64,000 nucleotides of DNA. Origin: Virgisporangium aurantiacum (GTDB lineage Bacteria; Actinomycetota; Actinomycetes; Mycobacteriales; Micromonosporaceae). Positions 25,101 through 35,981 of this stretch are shown here, piece by piece. The stretch spans positions 124,001 through 188,000 of the forward strand of contig NZ_BOPG01000006.1 of the NCBI RefSeq assembly GCF_016863635.1, written 5' to 3'. Below the pieces are notes generated by a model, which had not been told where the DNA came from, did no database searches, and saw only the letters and a list, made by a program, of their open reading frames with translations. How positions within the stretch are numbered: position 1 is the stretch's first letter; the number at the start of each line of letters is the position of its first letter. The translations under genes and the position numbers were made by a program.

Positions 25101-25571
25101 CACCAGGCCGCGGCCGAGGCGCACCGGCCACGGCTTGCGGTGGGTGTGCTGGATCGGGCGGAACGCGTCGACCGGCAGCTCTTCGAGCATGCGGTTGGCG
25201 GCGAGGTCGGCGATGACGCGGGTGACCTGGTCGGGCGCGAGCTTGCCGGCGAGCCTCGCGAACTCGGCGACGAGGCGGGCCACGGTGCGGCTGCCGTCGC
25301 AGAGCAGGGCGAGCTTCCACTCCTCCGGCGTGAGCCGCAGGTACCGGGCCTCCCCGCGGTCGGGCGAGCGGAGCATCACGTACGGCACGCCGCGCGCGCT
25401 CACCAGCTGCGCGTCCTCGATGTTCTTCCGCAGGACCGGCCGGGCCTTCGCCGGGTTCAGCCGCTCGACGACGGCATGCCACAACCCAGGGTCGGCAGGA
25501 CCGCTGGGAACACCGGGAGCACGCCCGGCCAGCGCCTCCCAGACGCTGACCCGCGTTTCGACAACAGTCAT
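22191..25571 (-). CDS. PqqD-like/M50 protease/cNMP-like/FecR-like membrane fusion
   Basis: 1,126 residues. About 45-130: a PqqD-like winged-helix region (ARYLRLTPEEWKLALLCDG). About 185-480: multi-helix membrane part with the M50 zinc site HELGH (241-245) and third-ligand region NLNPFLALDGYY (331-342). About 500-720: one cyclic-nucleotide-binding-like barrel (HPRTGQHLVFAGAAQPDVF) and a degenerate second. Then a membrane helix (LWWLLLLLLVFALGV), a FecR-like extracytoplasmic domain (RILVDTGASSGAF), a TTPP-repeat linker and a beta-rich C terminus. ATG 25571 follows GAGG. M50 proteins with PqqD-like parts occur in peptide-maturation loci; this exact fusion is not one I know. Confidence 0.85.
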   Translation of the reverse strand: MTVVETRVSVWEALAGRAPGVPSGPADPGLWHAVVERLNPAKARPVLRKNIEDAQLVSARGVPYVMLRSPDRGEARYLRLTPEEWKLALLCDGSRTVARLVAEFARLAGKLAPDQVTRVIADLAANRMLEELPVDAFRPIQHTHRKPWPVRLGRGLVAFAQGRRMVLASVDPFVGALYKGGGRLLFTRVGAILAAAVSLAGIGLFCWTWARGAQSVFLTEDSYIVGALVLLGLNVVALACHELGHALATKHAGRKVPVAGFLVYFGIPSVFVDTTDVWMAGRKARITTTAAGPAAGLVLAGFAMIVATVYPPAAPWAFKLCFAWYLNALFNLNPFLALDGYYLLMDWLEVPNLRARGLAWVIARVRRRPPRFAHLDREGRLIALYGMLAVVWLVIAANLAYRIYVDRVAGLTTGLWRSGWPARILLLAVVAGLLSPVCYAFGGWLVRRVRRLRGAMHERSRAADEPRRLAALRESALGRLPAPVLAALAEQARWVHPRTGQHLVFAGAAQPDVFVVVDGAVEGRRPNDPSGLVRERVGPGGLVGLAGAVTGAPAALTWITAGTTLLAVPAPAIAAAMGPVLGPPPAEREELEALVIESPALAALTESDRLAMTARSKPSTWAPGAPVTTADPTDAVVVAAGVVTLGDGTALGRGDLIGPRGEGQPAAQATARTPVRTWTLPAVSGTTLLLGAVGPLSTAGATAPTFGAHPPAAYPPLASPPGAPPPVDEDADRRFERKLWWLLLLLLVFALGVTTSNIWPGPAWAEMPTDQAMLTGLRGTTVAVVDGKEIKLGAGDEVYVGAGDSVTVAQRSGAWLTFRGGSRTVLCAGSAAGVGELASTGSGPIKPTAALRLDRGRILVDTGASSGAFAPLALALGTSAGPVANTGDARWITEPQATVASTGAVRLSDDLLPTTDTTLDCGDGVALPVSGTAEPTAEPPPSSSSPVPSLTPAPSSSTTEAAPDPTRDPTRGPTTRRPNPPQNPPQNPPTTAPTTPPTTPPTTPPTTSPPPPRDTTPPVISGAETGGMIYDPQCFENTSTAGVFANVSDSASGVRSVVARYTFAISGRSGQVTMSGKGGSYSGTIGPFSGGRSDRINVTIVATDGAGNTSSAGAGTVSYVGCPIIG

Positions 25572-25865
25572 TGGCCCCACCTCGCCGTGGCAGGGTAAGT
25601 GCGGATCGACGCCGGTAACAGGGTGCAGCGGGAAAATGACAGATGACTATCCGAACGGGCAAGGTCGTCGATCCGACCGGTCGATGGGTGACCCCCGTGA
25701 AGGCGCCGGGGCCGCCCCCCGATCGGCTCGACCCCGGCGACCATCCACCCGCCCCCGGGTACCCCCCACCCGTCCCCCGATGAAGAACGGTGGGCGAACC
25801 GGCTCCACCCTCGATTTGGAGCCGGCCCGCCCACCGTCACTGGGGAGGAGAAAAGAACGTCACCG
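25572..25865. other. Intergenic region upstream of the M50 operon
   Basis: 294 bases between two minus-strand operons. It contains the terminator of the acyltransferase pair (25788-25836) and must contain the M50 operon promoter. GC-rich and proline-codon-like on the plus strand, but with no ribosome site or credible gene. Confidence 0.55.
25788..25836. terminator. Long two-part hairpin terminator
   Basis: CGGTGGGCG-aa-CCGGCTCC pairs with GGAGCCGG-cc-CCGCCCACCG-like sequence: 9 and 8 base pairs flanking a 2x2 internal loop, 11-base apical loop. It lies 30 bases after the olsA-like stop. Confidence 0.75.
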
Positions 25866-26717
25866 CTAGCTTTGACGCAGTGCGGCGACAGAGGGTTGCA
25901 ACGGTCGCGAAGTTCCCGTCATGTGGACTCTTGTCGTCGGTTCGACCTGGAGCACGGACTGCGTCATCCCGGCGAGGCCGCGGCGGGTGGCGCCGAGGCC
26001 GGGGTGGATCGGCGGGTGCGCCCGCAGCGTCACCGCCAGCCCGCGCGCCGTGATCACCCGGCGCAGCGAGGTCAGCAGGGACTCGTCGCCGATGAACGCG
26101 GCCACCGTGGTCGGTGACCCGTCGGCGAGCGCGAACGTGAGGCGCACCGGCGCCACGACGGCGCCCGCCTCGACCGCCGCCTGGAACAGCGCGGGCCGCA
26201 GCGGGCCGCCGGCCCGGCCGCACCAGGTGGTGCCCTCCGGGAACGCCACCACCGAGCCGCCGTCGCGCAGCGCGTCGGCCACGCCGGCGACGGTCGCCGG
26301 CAGCGTCCGTGGCCGCTCCCGGTCGATGAACACCGTGCCCATCGCGACGGCCAACCGACCGATCACCGGCCAGTCGCGCACCTCGGTCTTGGCCAGCGCC
26401 CGGCCCGGCAGGTGCGCCGCGAACACCACCACGTCGAGCCACGAGACGTGGTTGGCCACCACGAGGGCCCGGCGGTCGGTGATCCGACCGACCACCCGGT
26501 GGCGCACGCCGAGCGCGGCGAGCAGCGCCCGGGCCACCCGCCTTGACGCGCCCGGCACCCGGGCGGAGGGCAGCAGCGGCAGCACCACCGCGGCGAAGAG
26601 CACCACCGCGGCCGCCGCGATCACGCGGGCGGCCACCGTCGTGGGCCGGGCGATCGGTTCGGCGCCGGGCCGCGGCAGGCACGCGGTGGTACAGGTGGAC
26701 GCCGGACGCCAGAGCAT
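25866..26717 (-). CDS. Lysophospholipid acyltransferase, OlsA/PlsC-like
   Basis: 283 residues. An N-terminal hydrophobic helix (about 30-50), the HX4D motif NHVSWLD, then VFIDRER and FPEGTTW, the acyl-acceptor motif of 1-acyl-glycerol-3-phosphate acyltransferases. One base separates it from the GNAT-type acyltransferase upstream. That pairing is the hallmark of OlsB/OlsA ornithine-lipid synthesis, where OlsA adds the second acyl chain to lyso-ornithine lipid. A plain phosphatidate-forming enzyme cannot be ruled out. Confidence 0.82.
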   Translation of the reverse strand: MLWRPASTCTTACLPRPGAEPIARPTTVAARVIAAAAVVLFAAVVLPLLPSARVPGASRRVARALLAALGVRHRVVGRITDRRALVVANHVSWLDVVVFAAHLPGRALAKTEVRDWPVIGRLAVAMGTVFIDRERPRTLPATVAGVADALRDGGSVVAFPEGTTWCGRAGGPLRPALFQAAVEAGAVVAPVRLTFALADGSPTTVAAFIGDESLLTSLRRVITARGLAVTLRAHPPIHPGLGATRRGLAGMTQSVLQVEPTTRVHMTGTSRPLQPSVAALRQS

Positions 26718-26718
26718 G

Positions 26719-27465
26719 TCAGACGCCCAGGAAGTGACGCATGTAGCGCGGGTCGACGCGGTCGAGCCCCAGCAGGACGAGGAAGTCGGCGACGCCGAAG
26801 TCCGGGTCGTGCGCCGGCGGTCCGCACACCCACGCGCCGATCCGCAGGTACCCGCGGAGCAGCGGCGGCATCGTCACCTTCCGGTCGGTGAGCTCGGGCG
26901 TGGTGGTCGGCCACGGGTTGCGCGGGGTCACCCGCCAGGCCGGCGGGGCCATGTGCCGGCGCCGGGTCAGCTCCCACACGCCGGCCGCGGTGGCGCCGCC
27001 GTCGTCGAGCGGGACGCTGGCGCAGCCGACCAGCCACCGGTGGTCGTGCAGGTGCATGTACCGGGCGATGCCCTGCCAGATGAGGTTGATGACCGCGCCG
27101 TTGCGGTGGTCCGGGTGGACGCACGAGCGGCCGGTCTCGACCAGGCCGGGCCGCAGTTGGGCCAGGCCGCGCAGGTCGAACTCGCCGTCGGAGTAGAGGG
27201 TGGACCGCCGGCCCGGCGGCAGCATGCGGTAGGTGCCGACGACCTCGTCCTCCTCGGTCAGGATGACGAGGTGGTCGCAGTCGGCGTCGAAGGGGTCGAT
27301 GTCGAGCCCGGGTTCCGGGCTGTGCAGCACCGCTCCCAGCTCACCGGCGAAGACCCGGTGGCGCAGCGCCTGGGCGTCCCGCACCCGGGCACCTTCCGAG
27401 GCGACGTGCACCGTGTACCGGCGGGTGGTGCCGGCCGGTGCGTCGGTAGCCGCGAGAATGGTCAT
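26719..27465 (-). CDS. OlsB-like N-acyltransferase (GNAT fold)
   Basis: 248 residues. RDAQALRHRVFAGELGA and the D-x-D-x-F-D-x-D-C-D-H region (GLDIDPFDADCDHLVI) match ornithine-acyl-carrier-protein N-acyltransferases, as do VVGTYRMLPP and the ETGRSCVHPDHRNG segment. Attaches a 3-hydroxyacyl chain to ornithine, the first step of phosphorus-free ornithine lipids. Co-transcribed with the OlsA-like gene one base downstream. Confidence 0.8.
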   Translation of the reverse strand: MTILAATDAPAGTTRRYTVHVASEGARVRDAQALRHRVFAGELGAVLHSPEPGLDIDPFDADCDHLVILTEEDEVVGTYRMLPPGRRSTLYSDGEFDLRGLAQLRPGLVETGRSCVHPDHRNGAVINLIWQGIARYMHLHDHRWLVGCASVPLDDGGATAAGVWELTRRRHMAPPAWRVTPRNPWPTTTPELTDRKVTMPPLLRGYLRIGAWVCGPPAHDPDFGVADFLVLLGLDRVDPRYMRHFLGV

Positions 27466-27548
27466 GAGACCTGTGTAAATGCCTCCAGTGACGCCCAGTT
27501 GGCGCGTCCATGAAGCGTTGCCGGCGCGGGCATGAGAACGTGTCGCAC

Positions 27549-27947
27549 ATGGCCGGATACAGCGCCACGCCGCTCGTGCGGAAGCTCGGCATCGCGCCCG
27601 ACCAGCGGGTGCTCGTCGACGGCTCCGCCGACTTCGAGCTCGACTGGCCGCCCGGGGTCACGGTGCATCGGCGGGTACGCCGCGACGCCCCGTACGACGT
27701 GGTGCTGTGTTTCTGTCCGGACCGTGAACGGTTGGCGAACCGCTGGCCGGTGCTGCATCCGCTCACCACGCCGGCCGGCGCGCTCTGGATCATGTGGCCG
27801 AAGCGCTCGTCCGGCATCGCCACCGACCTGTCCGAGAACACCGTCCGTGACCACGCGTTGGCCCACGGCCGGGTAGATGTGAAGGTTTGCGCGGTCGACG
27901 ATGTCTGGTCCGCGCTGAAACACGTGATCCGGGTGGTTGACCGGTAG
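27549..27947 (+). CDS. DUF3052 family protein
   Basis: 132 residues from ATG 27549. GYSATPLVRKLGI at the start, and ALWIMWPKRSSGIATDLSEN in the second half, are the family's conserved parts. DUF3052 proteins are widespread in actinobacteria, about this length, and of unknown function; they lack membrane or signal segments. Divergent from the olsB-like gene and 46 bases ahead of an ABC exporter operon. Confidence 0.85.
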   Translation: MAGYSATPLVRKLGIAPDQRVLVDGSADFELDWPPGVTVHRRVRRDAPYDVVLCFCPDRERLANRWPVLHPLTTPAGALWIMWPKRSSGIATDLSENTVRDHALAHGRVDVKVCAVDDVWSALKHVIRVVDR

Positions 27948-27993
27948 GTTCTGGTGCGTTCATCCACCACGAAGAATATGAGGAGACCGATCG

Positions 27994-28905
27994 ATGTCCG
28001 ATGGACAGATCGTCGTCTCCGGCCTGACCAAGCAGTACAGACGGGTCAGAGCCGTGGACAACCTGTCGTTCGAGGTGCAACCCGGCCGCGTCACCGGGTT
28101 CCTCGGTCCCAACGGTGCGGGCAAGACCACGACGCTGCGCATGTTGCTCAACCTCGTGAAGCCGACCGCCGGCACCGCCACCATCGGCGGGCACCGCTAC
28201 GCCGACCTGCACGACCCCATCCGCACCGTCGGCGCGGTGCTGGAGGCGTCGAGCGCGCACAAGGGCCGCACGGGGCGCAACCACCTGCGGGTGGTCGCGG
28301 CGTCGGCCGGCCTGCCCGCCAGCCGGGTCGACGACGTGCTCGAACTGGTCGGGCTCACCCCGGCCGCGAAGCGCAAGTTCAAGGGGTACTCGCTCGGCAT
28401 GAGGCAGCGGCTGGGCATCGCCGCCGCCCTGCTCGGCGACCCGCAGGTGCTGATCCTCGACGAGCCGGCCAACGGTCTCGACCCCGAGGGCATCCGCTGG
28501 ATGCGTGACCTGCTCAAGGGTCTGGCCGCCGGCGGGCGCACGGTGCTGGTCTCCAGCCACCTGCTCTCGGAGATGCAGATCCTCGCCGACGACATCGTGA
28601 TCATCGCGGCCGGCCAGTTGGTGCGGCAGGGGTCGGTGAGCACGGTGATGGACTCGATGTCGACCGTCGCCCGGGTGCGGGTGCGCACGCCCGACACCGA
28701 GAAGCTCACCGAGGCGCTCGCCGGTGGCGAGGCCACCGTCGAGCCCGGCCCCGACGGGGTGATCTTCATCAGCGGGGTCGACGCGCCGGCCGTCGGCGCG
28801 GCGGCTCTCGGTGCCGGCGTGTTGCTGCACGAACTCGTCACCGAGCGGCCCGACCTCGAGGGCGTCTTCCTCGAACTCACCCAGGGAAAGGCGGCCATCC
28901 GATGA
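27994..28905 (+). CDS. ABC exporter ATP-binding protein (BcrA-like)
   Basis: 303 residues. Walker A GPNGAGKTTTLRML, signature YSLGMRQRLGIAAALLG, Walker B VLILDEPANGLDPEG and H-loop VLVSSHLLSEM. The LGMRQRLG signature and NGLDPEGI are typical of BcrA-like ATPases of lantibiotic or bacitracin-type export and immunity. Overlaps the permease start by four bases (ATGA). Confidence 0.92.
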   Translation: MSDGQIVVSGLTKQYRRVRAVDNLSFEVQPGRVTGFLGPNGAGKTTTLRMLLNLVKPTAGTATIGGHRYADLHDPIRTVGAVLEASSAHKGRTGRNHLRVVAASAGLPASRVDDVLELVGLTPAAKRKFKGYSLGMRQRLGIAAALLGDPQVLILDEPANGLDPEGIRWMRDLLKGLAAGGRTVLVSSHLLSEMQILADDIVIIAAGQLVRQGSVSTVMDSMSTVARVRVRTPDTEKLTEALAGGEATVEPGPDGVIFISGVDAPAVGAAALGAGVLLHELVTERPDLEGVFLELTQGKAAIR

Positions 28906-29759
28906 TGAAGCTGATCCGGGGCGAGCTGCTCAAGATCCGTACCACCAACACCTGGTGGCTGTTCGGCATCGGCGTGATCGGCATGACCGCGCTGGCCCTG
29001 CTCGTCAACTGTTTCCAGGCCGACTACTACCTCAACCAGGAAGCGCCGGACACGTCCGGCCTGGACGCCGACGACGCGGCCAGCCAGCAGCAGCAGTTCG
29101 CCGCGCAGAGCCAGGTGATCGCGCAGGCCGCGAACATCTTCACGTCGGGCCAGTTCTTCGGCGGCCTGTTCGTGCTGATGCTCGCGATGCTGGTGGTGAC
29201 GAACGAGTTCTACCACCAGACGGCGACGGCGACGTTCCTGACCACGCCGCACCGGTCGGCGGTGATGGGCGCCAAGCTCGTCACCGGCATGGTGTTCGCG
29301 GCGACGTTCTGGCTGATCACCACGATCATCAGCCTGCCGACGGGGCTGCTGTTCTTCCAGGCGCAGGACATCTCCAACGGTCTCGGCGAGTGGGAGGTGC
29401 AGCGGGCGATCATCTTCAACCTGCTGGTGTTCATGCTCTGGGGGATCGTTGGCGTCGGGCTGGGCGCGCTGATCCGTAGCCAGATCGGCGCGGTGGTCAC
29501 CGGCGTGCTGGTGTACACCGTCGGCACCTTCGCGAGCCAGATCGTCTTCTTCCTGATCCACGAGTACCTGATCAAGGAGGACTGGGTGCTCACCGCCCAG
29601 GTGATCGTGCCCGCGACGGCCGCGACGGTGTTCGTCTCGGCCACCGAGGCGTTCCCGGAGGCACCCGAGTACTGGGTGGGCGGTCTCGTGATGCTCGCGT
29701 ACGGCGTGATCAGCGGCGTGGTCGGCACGCTCATCCTGCGCAGCCGCGACATCTCGTAA
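28902..29759 (+). CDS. ABC-2 type permease, BcrB-like
   Basis: 285 residues. Six predicted helices, an N-terminal [18 protein letters not shown] typical of these permeases, a short Gln-rich extracytoplasmic loop ([12 protein letters not shown]), and the conserved [18 protein letters not shown] segment between helices 2 and 3. Forms an exporter with the ATPase at 27994-28905. Substrate unknown. Confidence 0.9.
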   Translation: MMKLIRGELLKIRTTNTWWLFGIGVIGMTALALLVNCFQADYYLNQEAPDTSGLDADDAASQQQQFAAQSQVIAQAANIFTSGQFFGGLFVLMLAMLVVTNEFYHQTATATFLTTPHRSAVMGAKLVTGMVFAATFWLITTIISLPTGLLFFQAQDISNGLGEWEVQRAIIFNLLVFMLWGIVGVGLGALIRSQIGAVVTGVLVYTVGTFASQIVFFLIHEYLIKEDWVLTAQVIVPATAATVFVSATEAFPEAPEYWVGGLVMLAYGVISGVVGTLILRSRDIS

Positions 29760-29763
29760 CGAC

Positions 29764-29836
29764 CGATCTTGGACTCCGGCAGCGGCTGATTTGTCGCCGA
29801 GGGAGGCGACGGTGGCATGTACCGGAGTCCAAGATC
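29764..29836. repeat. Intergenic 72-bp palindromic unit
   Basis: GATCTTGGACTCCGG (29765-29779) is repeated inverted as CCGGAGTCCAAGATC (29822-29836). The inner part holds a second hairpin (TGTCGCC...GGCGAC). Length, position between genes and CGATCTTG termini resemble the two units at 41555-41720. It may also end the ABC permease transcript. Confidence 0.65.
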
Positions 29837-29898
29837 CACAAGAGCGCGTAGCCTGGACCGCGGATCTAACCGTCACCGTGGAAGAGGCGATACCTCCC

Positions 29899-33639
<3,741 letters not shown>

Positions 33640-33645
33640 TCCGTT

Positions 33646-33681
33646 GACCGTGGACTCCCGTGCGTACGGGAGTCCACGGTC
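33646..33681 (+). terminator. Perfect 16-bp hairpin after kgd
   Basis: GACCGTGGACTCCCGT and ACGGGAGTCCACGGTC are perfect complements around a 4-base loop (GCGT), 6 bases after the kgd stop. Followed by a T-poor sequence, as usual for high-G+C actinobacteria. Confidence 0.85.
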
Positions 33682-33698
33682 GTCTTCGGGAGAAAAGC

Positions 33699-33878
33699 GT
33701 GTACTTCACCGACCGGGGCATCGAAGAGCTCGCCGCACGGCGGGGTCAGGAATCCGTCACCTTCGACTGGCTCGCCGAGCGGTTGCGCGACTTCGTCGAC
33801 ATCAACCCGGAGTTCGAGACGGCGACGGAGCGCCTGGCCACATGGCTGGCGCGCCTCGACGACGAAGACGACGAGTAA
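33699..33878 (+). CDS. DUF6104-like small protein
   Basis: 59 residues from GTG 33699 with GGGAG 5-6 bases upstream. Begins VYFTDRGIEELAARRGQE and ends with an acidic tail (DDEDDE). Small conserved actinobacterial protein of unknown function, soluble and helical. It follows the kgd terminator by 17 bases, so it probably has its own promoter or depends on read-through. Confidence 0.8.
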   Translation: MYFTDRGIEELAARRGQESVTFDWLAERLRDFVDINPEFETATERLATWLARLDDEDDE

Positions 33879-33882
33879 CGAC

Positions 33883-34056
33883 CTACATCACCAGGAATGC
33901 GACCACCACGACCACGACCACGACCACCAGGACGGCCGCGGCGCCGCCGATGATCAGCACAAGGTTGTTCCGCGCGGGCTCGGCGGGTTCGTTCTGCTGC
34001 GCGAATGCCCGGAATGCCTGGGTATTCGCGCTGGGGTCCTGCGACTCGTCTGGCAT
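33883..34056 (-). CDS. Small single-pass membrane protein
   Basis: 57 residues, too short for most gene callers. ATG 34054-34056 reads MPDESQDPSANTQAFRAF, a hydrophilic N terminus (about 32 residues), then one hydrophobic helix built largely of alternating Val (IIGGAAAVLVVVVVVVVAFL) and a TAG stop at 33883. Codon positions show normal third-base G+C bias. Convergent with the gene at 33699, 4 bases between stops. Function unknown. Confidence 0.65.
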   Translation of the reverse strand: MPDESQDPSANTQAFRAFAQQNEPAEPARNNLVLIIGGAAAVLVVVVVVVVVAFLVM

Positions 34057-34113
34057 GAGGCTTCACCTTAGCGGTCCGGCCCGCTCTCGATTTACCGCGC
34101 TAGCCTCGGTGCC

Positions 34114-35031
34114 GTGCGTTCCCGGTTCGTGATCCCGTCCGTATCGCTGGCCCTGACCCTGGCCCTCGCTCTGGTCGCCGGCGGCTGCGGCGTTGCCGGC
34201 CGCACGTCGGAGGCCGCGCCGATCGGTAGCGCGTCGGCCGGTGCCGGGTCCGCGGCGCCGCCGTTACCGGCGGGAGAGGCGCCGTCGCGCGCGTTCGACG
34301 TCGCGACCCGCACCGACACGTTCACCCGGGACGGCGCCCGGGTGCTGAAGACCACGACCTGGTACCCGCGCACCGCGGGGAAGTACCCGCTGGTGCTGTT
34401 CAGCCACGGCCTGCAGGGGCTGCCCGCCGACTTCGCGCCGCTGCTGCGGCAGTGGGCCGCGGCGGGCTTCGTGGTGGTGGCGCCCGCGTACCCGAAGACC
34501 AGCCGCGGCGCCGCCAAGTTCGACGTGCTCGACGTCCTGAACCAGCCCGCCGACGCGTCGTTCGTGATCACGCAGACGCTGAGCGGGGCGGTCAAGGACC
34601 GGATCGACCCGGCCCGCATCGGCGCGGCCGGGCACTCCGGTGGCGCGGTGACCACGATCGGCCTGTTCACGATCGGCCGCGACGAGCGCCTGCGGTCGGG
34701 CGTCGTGTTCGCCGGCACCGCGCTGGGCGTCGGCACGAACTTCATCGGGGCGGCCGTGCCGCTGTTCTTCGTGCACGGCGACGCCGACGCGGTGGTCGAC
34801 TACGCCTCCGGCAAGCAGGTGTTCGACGCCCTGCCGTGGCCGAAGGCGCTCCTCACGCTGCCCGGCCAGGACCATTCGGCGCCCTACCAACGCGAGTCGA
34901 GCGCGGCGTACAAGGCGGTGTCGACGTCGACGCTGGACTTCCTGCGCTACACCCTCTACGGCGACGCGGCGGCGAAGGCCCGCATCGCCACCGACGTCAA
35001 GCCGAGCGGCGTCCTCGACAACCGCCTTTAA
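34114..35031 (+). CDS. Lipoprotein alpha/beta hydrolase
   Basis: 305 residues from GTG 34114. Lipoprotein signal with lipobox VAGGC at about residue 25, then a Gly/Ala/Ser spacer. Hydrolase core: VLFSHGLQGLPADFAPLL, nucleophile elbow AAGHSGGAVT, acid FFVHGDADAVVDY and histidine GQDHSAPY. The layout resembles platelet-activating-factor-acetylhydrolase-like and chlorophyllase-like hydrolases; natural ester unknown. Stop overlaps the convergent dehydrogenase gene by 4 bases. Confidence 0.87.
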   Translation: MRSRFVIPSVSLALTLALALVAGGCGVAGRTSEAAPIGSASAGAGSAAPPLPAGEAPSRAFDVATRTDTFTRDGARVLKTTTWYPRTAGKYPLVLFSHGLQGLPADFAPLLRQWAAAGFVVVAPAYPKTSRGAAKFDVLDVLNQPADASFVITQTLSGAVKDRIDPARIGAAGHSGGAVTTIGLFTIGRDERLRSGVVFAGTALGVGTNFIGAAVPLFFVHGDADAVVDYASGKQVFDALPWPKALLTLPGQDHSAPYQRESSAAYKAVSTSTLDFLRYTLYGDAAAKARIATDVKPSGVLDNRL

Positions 35032-35981
35032 CGGCTGTGGTCGAGGACGATCTTGCCGAAGACCTCGCCCTTGTGGAGCTTCGCGAACGCGTCGCGGATC
35101 TCGGAGAAGCCGAACTCGGAGTCGATCACCGGCCGGACGCCCTTCTCCGCGCACAGGGCCAGCAGCGCGCCCAACTCCTCCGAGGTGCCCATGCTCGTGC
35201 CGAGGATCTCCAACTGGAGCGCGAACACCCGCCGCAGGTTGACCTCGGGCAGGTGGCCGGCGGTCGCCCCCGACACGACGATGCGACCCCCGAAGCCGGC
35301 GCACTTCATCGAGTGCTCGAACGTCGCCGCGCCGACCGTCTCGATCACCACGTCGACCCGTTCGGGCAACCGGGCGCCGGGCTCCAGCGCCGTGGCGCCG
35401 AGCGCGGCGATCTTCTCCCGCTTCCCGGCGTCGCGGCTGGTGGCGTAGACGCGCGCGCCGAGCGCCTGCCCCAGCACCACCGCCGCCGTCGCCACGCCGC
35501 CACCGGCGCCCTGTACGAGCACCGACCCGTCCTCCGGCAGCCGCCCCTTGGTGGTGAGCATCCGGTACGCGGTGAGCCACGCCGTCGGCAGGCACGCCGC
35601 CTCGGTGAAGCTCAGCTGTGGCGGCTTGGGCAGCAGGTTGGCCGCGGGCACGGTGACCCGCTCGGCGAACGTCCCCTGGAAATGCTCCGAGAGGATCGTG
35701 AGCGGCGGTGCGCCGGGCGCGCCGAGGACGATCGAGTTGACCACCACGTCGTTGCCGTCGGGGCCGATGCCGGCCGCGTCGCAGCCGAGGATCATCGGCA
35801 GCTTGTCGCCCGGCAGGCCGACCCCGCGCAGCGACCACAGATCGTGGTGGTTGAGGGAACTCGCCCGCACCTCCACCGTCACCCAGTCGTCGAGCGACGC
35901 ATCGGGATCGGGACGCTCACCCACCTCCAGGGCGGCAAGTGGGTCCTCGTCGTTGGCGGTGACGGCGTAGGCGGCGCGCAT
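35028..35981 (-). CDS. Zinc-less medium-chain dehydrogenase/quinone oxidoreductase
   Basis: 317 residues. GroES-like fold (SSLNHHDLWSLRGVG) and Rossmann motif VLVQGAGGGVATAAVVLGQALGA; the usual catalytic-zinc cysteine is replaced (LGCDAAGIGP keeps the core), so it is a quinone oxidoreductase/enoyl reductase-like member. Its ATG overlaps the malic enzyme stop (TGATG), giving coupled translation and possibly linked NADP(H) use. Substrate unknown. Confidence 0.85.
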   Translation of the reverse strand: MRAAYAVTANDEDPLAALEVGERPDPDASLDDWVTVEVRASSLNHHDLWSLRGVGLPGDKLPMILGCDAAGIGPDGNDVVVNSIVLGAPGAPPLTILSEHFQGTFAERVTVPAANLLPKPPQLSFTEAACLPTAWLTAYRMLTTKGRLPEDGSVLVQGAGGGVATAAVVLGQALGARVYATSRDAGKREKIAALGATALEPGARLPERVDVVIETVGAATFEHSMKCAGFGGRIVVSGATAGHLPEVNLRRVFALQLEILGTSMGTSEELGALLALCAEKGVRPVIDSEFGFSEIRDAFAKLHKGEVFGKIVLDHSR

